A stretch of DNA of 39,514 bases from Algoriphagus sp. (GTDB lineage Bacteria; Bacteroidota; Bacteroidia; Cytophagales; Cyclobacteriaceae). A program made the translations under genes and the position numbers. Under the pieces are notes generated by a model. That model was not told where the DNA came from. It ran no database searches and worked only from the letters and a program-made list of their open reading frames with translations. Every line of letters starts with the position of its first letter. Position 1 is the stretch's first letter. This document shows positions 33,927-39,514 of the stretch, one piece after another. The stretch is taken from the NCBI GenBank assembly GCA_030729785.1, contig JANQWS010000017.1, positions 1 through 39,514 of the forward strand, read 5' to 3'.

Positions 33927-34970
33927 ATGCAACTCGAGAAGCACAAAAAACTGCTCCTGGTCCTCTTGATTTCAGGCTCGGTATTGGCCATTACCATGAC
34001 CTTTTACTTTTACCAGGTATTTCTGAGTGCCAACACGCTGCGGGACAATCAAGATGCCTATTTTTTAAAAATTCCTTCAAATGCTGTTTTTTCTCAAGTG
34101 TCCACCCAGCTCTACGACGATAAAGTAATAAACGACGCATTGAGTTTTAGTTTTGTGGCGAAGCTACTAGGCTACCAAGAAGCCATCAAGCCTGGGCTAT
34201 ATCGGGTCGATCCCAACATGAATAATCTTGACTTAGTCCGTATGCTTCGCGCTGGTGATCAGGTGCCAGTTAGGGTAACTTTCAATACCATCCGGACTAA
34301 GGAAGAGCTTGCAGAAAAAATCACTGCCAATTTGGAGGTTAGCGAGGAACAGTTTTTAGCATTACTTCGGGATTCGGTATACATCCGTAGATTTGATTTT
34401 GAGGAGGAAACTATCCTGAGTTTATTTCTACCTAATACCTATGAATTTTGGTGGAATACTTCGGCAGAAGGGGTTTTTGAGCGGATGCATCAAGAATACC
34501 AGAAATTTTGGACTGAGGAACGGAAACAGCAAGCTTTGGCCTTGGGCTTGAGCCAAAAAGAAGTCAGCACCCTAGCTTCAATTGTACAGGCAGAGAGCCA
34601 AAAGTCTGACGAGAGAGCAAGGATTGCGGGTGTATACCTAAACAGACTTCGTACGCAAATGCCCCTCCAAGCGGACCCTACCCTAGTCTACGCAATAGGC
34701 AACTTTAGCCTCAAGCGCATTTTAAATGTGCATAAGGAAATCAACAGTCCTTACAATACTTATAAAAACCTAGGGCTCCCCCCGGGACCAATCAACCTCC
34801 CCGATATCAATTCCTTGAATGCGGTATTAACTGCGGAGAAACACAAGTACCTCTATTTTTGTGCTAAAGAGGATTTTTCGGGCTACCATTCCTTTGCCGT
34901 AACCTACAACGAGCACCTCAACAATGCGAGACGTTACCAAAAGGCATTAAACGCCGCAAAAATCTTCTAA
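33927..34970 (+). CDS. mltG: Endolytic murein transglycosylase MltG
   Basis: MltG cuts nascent peptidoglycan strands and terminates glycan growth. With ATG at 33927 the protein has 347 residues: a short basic start, one membrane anchor (about 8-31), then the periplasmic YceG domain. The catalytic Glu223 lies in ASIVQAESQ. Flanking family motifs are FLPNTYEFWW (167-176), ARIAGVYLNRL, LQADPTLVYA and LGLPPGPINLPDINSLNAVL. A TTG start at 33885 adds 14 residues of no family likeness. It is followed after 1 nt by a thioesterase gene and then by the YihY gene, an apparent three-gene operon. Confidence 0.95.
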   Translation: MQLEKHKKLLLVLLISGSVLAITMTFYFYQVFLSANTLRDNQDAYFLKIPSNAVFSQVSTQLYDDKVINDALSFSFVAKLLGYQEAIKPGLYRVDPNMNNLDLVRMLRAGDQVPVRVTFNTIRTKEELAEKITANLEVSEEQFLALLRDSVYIRRFDFEEETILSLFLPNTYEFWWNTSAEGVFERMHQEYQKFWTEERKQQALALGLSQKEVSTLASIVQAESQKSDERARIAGVYLNRLRTQMPLQADPTLVYAIGNFSLKRILNVHKEINSPYNTYKNLGLPPGPINLPDINSLNAVLTAEKHKYLYFCAKEDFSGYHSFAVTYNEHLNNARRYQKALNAAKIF

Positions 34971-34971
34971 T

Positions 34972-35376
34972 ATGTTTAAAGCCAAAACACAAATCCGGGT
35001 TCGCTACGCTGAAACAGATCAGATGGGCTACGTGTATTATGGCAATTACGCCATGTACTTTGAAGTAGCCCGTGTTGAGGCCATGCGATCTGTAGGGTTT
35101 TCCTACCGAGCAATGGAAGAGGGCGGAATCTTAATGCCCGTCCTAGAAAGCCATATCACCTATCTTAAACCAGGCAAATACGATGATTTGCTCACCATTC
35201 ATACCCTGATCTCCGAGCTACCTGGAGTGAAAATTCGATTTGACTACCAGGTAAGTAATGAGGAGGGCGAACAAATTGCACGGGCTTGGACCACACTGGC
35301 TTTTTTAAAAAAGGAAAATCACCAGCCTACCCGACCTCCAAAGGGGTTAATTGAACTACTAAGCCCTTATTTCTAA
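34972..35376 (+). CDS. Acyl-CoA thioesterase, hotdog fold (YbgC/FadM type)
   Basis: This 134-residue hotdog thioesterase has the 4-hydroxybenzoyl-CoA-thioesterase signature at residues 11-29 (RYAETDQMGYVYYGNYAMY), with the catalytic Asp16. It hydrolyses acyl-CoA thioesters; chain preference is unknown. The start codon lies 1 nt after the MltG stop, so it is almost certainly translationally coupled. YbgC relatives often sit with envelope genes, which fits the MltG and YihY neighbours. Confidence 0.94.
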   Translation: MFKAKTQIRVRYAETDQMGYVYYGNYAMYFEVARVEAMRSVGFSYRAMEEGGILMPVLESHITYLKPGKYDDLLTIHTLISELPGVKIRFDYQVSNEEGEQIARAWTTLAFLKKENHQPTRPPKGLIELLSPYF

Positions 35377-35391
35377 CTAAGTTACGCTGCT

Positions 35392-36363
35392 GTGCTCCAA
35401 GAACGAATTTTAAAATGGCGTATTCGATTGCAATTGAAGGCGAGAGTTTTGAAGAAAATTCATTTTGGTCCCAAAAATAAAAATCTGTACGATGTCATTC
35501 GGATATTTATTCAGCAACTAAAAAAAGACGATATCAACGAGCGGGCAGGCTCCATGGCCTTTAGTTACACCATCGCCTTATTTCCCTTGCTTTTATTTTT
35601 ACTAAATCTAATCCCCTATTTGCAAGATTTTTTCCCTGTAGTGACCACGAGCAACATCCTTATCTTTGTGGAAGGAATCCTTCCGGTAGCGGTGTATGAA
35701 ACCGTAGCCTCCACTTTGTTGGACATCATATCTAGACCCCGACAAAGTCTGCTTTCCTTAGGCTTTTTCTTTGCCCTATTTGCCTCCACACAAGGAGTGA
35801 TTTCCATGATGAACTCCTTCAATGCAGTCTATAAAACTAAGGAAAATCGGGGCTGGTTTACCGCTCGTGCAATTGCCGTGGCAATAGTATTCATCTTAGT
35901 CATTACTGTGATTGCTGCAAGCACCGTCATGATTGTTGGAAGTTTGTGGATTGAGGCCTTGGAAGAGACCCATTTGTTTTCCAGTGGCTTCGTGATATTT
36001 CTATTCAATACACTCAAGTTTTTTATTCTTCTCGCAGTATTTTATTTGACTTCGGCTTTTATTTTCCGGTTTGCCCCTGCCATTCATGATAAATGGCATT
36101 TCTTTTCTACAGGGGCTCAACTTGCTGGACTTCTAATTACACTTTCCTTTTACGGTTTTATTTTTTACCTGGAAAATTTCTCGAGTTACAACAAGTTGTA
36201 CGGCTCGATTGGTACAATCATCGCATTGATGCTTTGGCTATACCTGACTTCGGTAATCGTTTTGGTCTGTTTTGAAGTGAATGTAAGTTTTGACTTGGCA
36301 GAGGAAAAGCAGCGAGCACGGGACAATTTGAAAAAATTTCTCTCCAAAGAAGATCTAACGTAA
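35392..36363 (+). CDS. YihY/BrkB-family inner-membrane protein
   Basis: This 323-residue membrane protein has six hydrophobic segments at about residues 57-78, 118-138, 159-186, 199-225, 242-260 and 272-297. Family marks are the INERAGSMAFSYTIALFP entry to the first segment, SMMNSFNAVYKTKENRG after the second, and YNKLYGSIGTIIALMLWLY ending in CFEVN. The family was once called ribonuclease BN, which was a misassignment; its function is unknown. The only sensible start is the GTG at 35392, 15 nt after the thioesterase stop. An in-frame TAA lies at 35374-35376 and there is no ATG before residue 55. Confidence 0.92.
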   Translation: MLQERILKWRIRLQLKARVLKKIHFGPKNKNLYDVIRIFIQQLKKDDINERAGSMAFSYTIALFPLLLFLLNLIPYLQDFFPVVTTSNILIFVEGILPVAVYETVASTLLDIISRPRQSLLSLGFFFALFASTQGVISMMNSFNAVYKTKENRGWFTARAIAVAIVFILVITVIAASTVMIVGSLWIEALEETHLFSSGFVIFLFNTLKFFILLAVFYLTSAFIFRFAPAIHDKWHFFSTGAQLAGLLITLSFYGFIFYLENFSSYNKLYGSIGTIIALMLWLYLTSVIVLVCFEVNVSFDLAEEKQRARDNLKKFLSKEDLT

Positions 36364-36496
36364 GAGACTACTCTGTTTATTGCCTTTTAAAAAATAGAAA
36401 GACGCAAGAGATGGTTCTTGTTTGGGTCACTTAATCCCCTGATTTGAAAAATAACATCAAAAAAATCAAGCACTTACGATAAAAAGCGATCAAGGT

Positions 36497-36528
36497 GTTG
36501 GCATAACTAGGGAAAGCGACTATTTTTG
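36497..36528 (+). promoter_or_regulatory. Promoter of tRNA-Ser
   Basis: GTTG (36497-36500), a 20-nt spacer and TATTTTTG (36521-36528, a full TAnnTTTG match) lie 27 nt before the tRNA 5' end. The rest of the 36364-36496 gap shows nothing nameable. Confidence 0.6.
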
Positions 36529-36555
36529 CACTCTCGATGACCAATCGACACGTTT

Positions 36556-36640
36556 AGAGGAGTGGCAGAGTGGTCGATCGCGGCGGTCTTGAAAACCGTT
36601 GTACCGTGAGGTACCGGGGGTTCGAATCCCTCCTCCTCTG
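36556..36640 (+). tRNA. tRNA-Ser (UGA)
   Basis: This is a class II tRNA. Acceptor AGAGGAG (36556-36562) pairs with CTCCTCT (36633-36639), and the discriminator is G36640. The anticodon loop CTTGAAA reads TGA, between GCGGT and ACCGT. A long variable arm GTACC-GTGA-GGTAC, typical of serine tRNAs, precedes the T arm GGGGG-TTCGAAT-CCCTC. CCA is not encoded. Confidence 0.96.
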
Positions 36641-36647
36641 CAGATTA

Positions 36648-36680
36648 AGCCCTTTCGGAATACCGGAAGGGCTTTTTTTG
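36648..36680 (+). terminator. Rho-independent terminator after tRNA-Ser
   Basis: An 11-bp stem AGCCCTTTCGG (36648-36658) / CCGGAAGGGCT (36663-36673), with one wobble pair and loop AATA, is followed by seven T. Confidence 0.9.
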
Positions 36681-36691
36681 TAGCGTAAACC

Positions 36692-36943
36692 CTACCCCAC
36701 CCTCGACTCAGAGTACAAATCGTAGGCAGCCACGAGCAGCTGCTGTGCGGGGGAGGTACCATATTTTTCATAACCATGTATGGCAGCGCGGTTTTCTACA
36801 TACATAGGCAAGTATTCCTGCTCTAGATCATCCCAAACGATCAACAAGTATTCATACGGTATTTTGCTGGCACGCCCCTTTTCTAGCCAAGCCATAAATT
36901 GAGACTCACTGAGCGGTTTGGGATACTCCGAACTGTTGAACAT
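36692..36943 (-). CDS. Small conserved hypothetical protein (83 residues)
   Basis: I do not recognise a named family. The protein is 83 residues, soluble-looking and mostly helical, with notable segments SQFMAWLEKGRASKIPYEY, VWDDLEQEYLPMYVENRA and LLVAAYDLYSESR. It has no signal peptide or membrane segment. It starts 48 nt downstream of the LLM oxidoreductase stop on the same strand and may share its transcript. It ends just short of the tRNA-Ser terminator. Confidence 0.72.
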   Translation of the reverse strand: MFNSSEYPKPLSESQFMAWLEKGRASKIPYEYLLIVWDDLEQEYLPMYVENRAAIHGYEKYGTSPAQQLLVAAYDLYSESRVG

Positions 36944-36991
36944 AGAAAAAAGGAGATGGAGGATTTAATGAGAATTGAGCTGCCTAATCGA

Positions 36992-38020
36992 CTACCCTTT
37001 TCGGACCTGAGGAATGACCTCTTCCCCAATAAGCGCAATCGTCTCACTGAGCTGCTGGTGACTGAGTCCGGCGTTGTCCAACTGGAAGGTAAAGCGATCA
37101 ATACCACCCCAAGAGGCGCTATGTCGTAGGATTTTTTCAGCCACTTCTTCTGCACTTCCTACCAAGTAGGCCCCACGGGAAGCATTTTGGGCCTCAAAGT
37201 GCCCGCGGGTTACAGGCGGCCAACCGCGCTCCTTGCCAATCCGAGTGAAGGTTTCGGCATAGCCAGGGTAGTACGTTTCCACCGCTTCCTCGTGCGTCTG
37301 TGCTACATAGCCTAAGGAGTGCAAACCCACTTTCAAGTCCTCTTGTGCAAAGCCTGCTTTGTCTCCGGCCTCTCGGTACAAATCAATCAGGGGACGGAAA
37401 CGGTGCGTCTCCCCACCAATCACCGCCACCATCAGCGGAAGTCCCAGGGAACCCGCCCGCACAAAGGAGGCTGGCGTGCCGCCGACACCCAACCAGATAG
37501 GAAGCTTGGCTTGCATGGGTCTTGGGTAGATGGCCTGCTCCTGCAAGGCAGGTCGAAATCTACCTTTCCAGGTGATGACCTCTTGTTCGTTGAGCTGCAA
37601 GAGCAAATCAAGCTTTTCCGCAAATAAGGCATCGTACTCTTGGAAGTTCAGTCCAAAAAGTGGGAACGCCTCAGAAAATGAACCCCTGCCTACAACTAGT
37701 TCGGCACGGCCTTGGGAAAGTAAGTCTAGGGTAGCAAACTGTTGGAATACACGAACTGGGTCTGCTGCACTGAGCACGGTTACGGCACTACTCAAGCGAA
37801 TTCGGGTAGTCCGAGATGCAGCAGCTGCCAAAATCACCGAGGTAGCGGAATCTAAAAACTCCTTGCGGTGGTGCTCGCCGACGGCAAATACATCCAGTCC
37901 CTTTTCATCAGCCAGCTGAATACGATCCAACAATTCACGTAAGGCATCTTGCGCAGTGCCTATGGGATTGCCTTGAGCATCCGTTACAAAAGCTGCAAAG
38001 CTATCTATTCCTATTTCCAT
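36992..38020 (-). CDS. LLM-class flavin-dependent oxidoreductase
   Basis: This 342-residue bacterial luciferase-like TIM-barrel enzyme has AVGEHHRKEFLDSATSVILAAAASRTTRIRLSSAVTVLS (from about residue 46) and a QFATLDLLSQGRAELVVGRGSF phosphate-loop region, marking the family. It probably oxidises an organic substrate with FMN/FMNH2 and O2; the substrate cannot be inferred. Parts of the gene reach roughly 60-70 percent GC over 60-base lines, against about 45-48 percent in sampled neighbours, so recent acquisition is possible. It is followed by an 83-residue hypothetical gene. Confidence 0.92.
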   Translation of the reverse strand: MEIGIDSFAAFVTDAQGNPIGTAQDALRELLDRIQLADEKGLDVFAVGEHHRKEFLDSATSVILAAAASRTTRIRLSSAVTVLSAADPVRVFQQFATLDLLSQGRAELVVGRGSFSEAFPLFGLNFQEYDALFAEKLDLLLQLNEQEVITWKGRFRPALQEQAIYPRPMQAKLPIWLGVGGTPASFVRAGSLGLPLMVAVIGGETHRFRPLIDLYREAGDKAGFAQEDLKVGLHSLGYVAQTHEEAVETYYPGYAETFTRIGKERGWPPVTRGHFEAQNASRGAYLVGSAEEVAEKILRHSASWGGIDRFTFQLDNAGLSHQQLSETIALIGEEVIPQVRKG

Positions 38021-38122
38021 GGCATAAACCTAGGTAGTCTTGACTAATTCCCCAAGCGATCGGCTAGTATCAAACAGGATATTGTTTGTTTTTGGAGTTG
38101 AAAAAAGGGTATTTTTAAATTC

Positions 38123-38356
38123 ATGAATCCCCAAATCCTAATCGATGTTGTCACGCACACCATGCCTTTTGGCAAGTACAAGGGACGACTACTCTGCGAT
38201 ATCCCTGAAGACTACCTCGTATGGATGCATAAAAAAGGATTTCCTGCTGGCCACTTGGGTATGTGCTTGAATACCCTCTATGAAATCCGACTGAATGGAT
38301 TAGAGCACCTTATTCATGAAATTAAATCTCGGTACCCAAGGCCGGAAAGAAAATAA
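38123..38356 (+). CDS. DUF3820 family protein
   Basis: This 77-residue protein has the DUF3820 core: MPFGKYKGRLLCDIPEDYLVWMHKKG from residue 14 (FGKYKG at 16-21), then a helix with ITLYEI-like spacing. The family also carries the label putative quorum-sensing-regulated virulence factor, but its function is not established. It is a single gene with an ATG start, convergent with the serine hydrolase, 6 nt between the stops. Confidence 0.9.
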   Translation: MNPQILIDVVTHTMPFGKYKGRLLCDIPEDYLVWMHKKGFPAGHLGMCLNTLYEIRLNGLEHLIHEIKSRYPRPERK

Positions 38357-38362
38357 ATTAGA

Positions 38363-39499
38363 TTAGGGCTCCACAATCCACTCCTCGTGCAAAATTTGGA
38401 TGGCACGGCGAATCACTCGGATGTATCCCTCTTCTACGGTTGGATCACAACCATTGCTGATCACTACAAATCCATACTTTTCTTCGGGATTGAAAAATAG
38501 GGCACTGTACAAACCATAGGCAGATCCGGTATGTCCTACCAGTTCCACTCCTGGAATTAGCACATCCGTTTTCCACAGGGCCAAACCGTAGTTTTCGTCC
38601 GAAGAAAGAGGAGTTTGCATTTCTTGAGAATGTGCAGCAGAAATAAGCCGCACCTTACCGACCTTTCCATAGTTCATGTGCAGTAAGAGGTATCTGGCTA
38701 GATCTGGTGCTGAGATTTTCATACCCCCCGTTGGGGAAAAAATAGGGGTGCTGTAACCCGGAACATAGGTTTTGAGTTCCTCGCTTTTGGAGACATAGGC
38801 TGCTGGTGATGGGATAAACTTAGCAGAGTCTCGCTGATAGGCATAGAGCGTGGCGAATCGACTTTTATCCAATTGATCTACATCGTAGCCACCATACAGG
38901 CCCAACGGCTTGAGGATGTTTTCTTGGATGTAGGCATCAAATCGAACTCCAGAATACTTCTCCAAGATTGCTCCTGCTAGGTTGAAGTTCAGGTTACAGT
39001 ATTCGTAACCCTTTCCTGGGGCGTAGGCATTATAGGCTGCTTGCCAAGTAGCATTCTTCTCGGGATGGATGGCATCTAAGGTGAAGTACCCTTGCTGGTC
39101 GTTGATACTGGAGGTGTGCGAAAGGAGCATCCGGAGGGTAATTACCGTGTCCGGAAATTTGGGATTGCGAATTTGAAATCCAATTAGGTCGCTCACGTCA
39201 TTGTCTAGGGAAATAAGACCCTTTTCTACGAGCTGCAATAAGGCAGTCACCGTAAATGATTTGGAAATGGAGGCAATTCGAAAGAGATCTGTGGTCTCTA
39301 ACGGTTCCTTCCCCTCTTCCTTCCAACCCAATGCTTGGGTATGGACTACCTTACCCTCCTTAACTACAGCTACCGACAGTCCCATGACGGGATAGTCTTT
39401 CATGAGTTGCTCTAATCGGTGAGTGCTGGATTTTTGCGCATGCAGGGGAAGTATGAAGAATAGCATACAACCGAAAAAGACTGTGTAGAAGGTTTTCAT
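38363..39499 (-). CDS. Exported serine hydrolase, class C beta-lactamase-like
   Basis: This 378-residue enzyme of the beta-lactamase/penicillin-binding-protein fold has a Sec signal peptide (1-21, ending HAQ). The active-site triad motifs are SISK (Ser77, Lys80), YCN (167-169) and HTG (323-325). Members include class C beta-lactamases, D-aminopeptidases and esterases. The family alone does not predict antibiotic resistance, and this one reads as a generic periplasmic esterase/peptidase. The start is ATG near the window edge, and upstream context is not visible. Confidence 0.93.
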   Translation of the reverse strand: MKTFYTVFFGCMLFFILPLHAQKSSTHRLEQLMKDYPVMGLSVAVVKEGKVVHTQALGWKEEGKEPLETTDLFRIASISKSFTVTALLQLVEKGLISLDNDVSDLIGFQIRNPKFPDTVITLRMLLSHTSSINDQQGYFTLDAIHPEKNATWQAAYNAYAPGKGYEYCNLNFNLAGAILEKYSGVRFDAYIQENILKPLGLYGGYDVDQLDKSRFATLYAYQRDSAKFIPSPAAYVSKSEELKTYVPGYSTPIFSPTGGMKISAPDLARYLLLHMNYGKVGKVRLISAAHSQEMQTPLSSDENYGLALWKTDVLIPGVELVGHTGSAYGLYSALFFNPEEKYGFVVISNGCDPTVEEGYIRVIRRAIQILHEEWIVEP

Positions 39500-39514
39500 G
39501 AGTAAGAAAAGAAG

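Noticed and set aside
33833-34123. 96-codon frame overlapping the start of MltG
   Set aside because: It is a shadow of the MltG reading frame, with composition unlike a real protein.
36556-36640. tRNA-Ser as an integration site for a mobile island
   Set aside because: No integrase, direct repeat of the tRNA 3' end, or mobility gene is seen downstream. Only the GC shift of the LLM gene hints at transfer.
38363-39499. Reading the serine hydrolase as an antibiotic-resistance gene
   Set aside because: The SxxK/YxN/HTG motifs are shared by esterases and peptidases. Nothing in the sequence or context supports beta-lactamase activity specifically.

Overview
The window is a chromosomal segment of a Bacteroidota bacterium, most likely a member of the Cytophagales close to Cyclobacteriaceae/Algoriphagus. 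This placement is an inference from gene content. The support is a SusC/SusD outer-membrane pair, a second TonB-dependent receptor, several FG-GAP/UnbV lipoproteins, a LytS/LytTR two-component pair, weak or absent Shine-Dalgarno sequences, and repeated matches to the Bacteroidota promoter (TTTG, about 19-23 nt, TAnnTTTG). GC content is moderate, in the mid 40s percent by eye. There is no transposase, phage gene, CRISPR array or rRNA.

Layout. 1-93: the 3' part of tRNA-Gln and its terminator. 126-2846 (-): a secreted M14 peptidase. 3287-5449 (+): prs, rplY and pth, with a terminator after rplY. 5512-6873 (+): a SAM-I riboswitch followed by metZ. 6879-10142 (-): a three-gene operon read as glycosylasparaginase, cutC, and a lipoprotein with a c-type heme motif and FG-GAP repeats. 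10227-10988 (+): a creatininase-family hydrolase. 10990-19684 (-): SusC, SusD, a terminator, then a 1173-residue FG-GAP/UnbV lipoprotein. 19685-20210: a gene-free leader rich in inverted repeats, with a LacI-type operator candidate. 20211-25001 (-): a TPR protein, a GT2 glycosyltransferase, YbaB and HisS, with a small PspC gene (+) inserted at 22024. 25166-25309 (+): a 47-residue basic protein. 25368-27525: a phosphodiesterase (-), a periplasmic rhodanese (+) and pyruvate dehydrogenase E1 beta (+). 27878-30394 (-): a TonB-dependent receptor. 30655-32477 (+): a LytS-type kinase with a LytTR regulator. 32497-33546 (-): NUDIX and YrdC-family genes. 33927-36363 (+): MltG, an acyl-CoA thioesterase and a YihY membrane protein. 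36556-36640 (+): tRNA-Ser(UGA). 36692-39499: a small conserved protein, a GC-rich LLM flavin oxidoreductase, a DUF3820 protein and a class C beta-lactamase-like hydrolase.

Most of the window is housekeeping plus nutrient acquisition at the cell envelope. SusC/SusD and the FG-GAP/UnbV lipoprotein probably form one outer-membrane uptake or surface-binding unit. The glycosylasparaginase/cutC operon may act on N-linked glycopeptides.

The least expected signal is a dispersed intergenic palindromic repeat of about 165 bp. It occurs at 3006-3137, 27586-27751 and 33589-33755. Two copies share an identical 44-nt hairpin-rich core in opposite orientations, and the third lacks 32 nt of it. Also notable are the structured susC leader and the 47-residue basic gene, which has its own promoter and terminator.

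Several coding starts were placed at an internal ATG rather than at an upstream TTG (pth, metZ, the glycosylasparaginase, creatininase, SusC, rhodanese, MltG). The ATG gives the family-typical N-terminus or signal peptide in each case.
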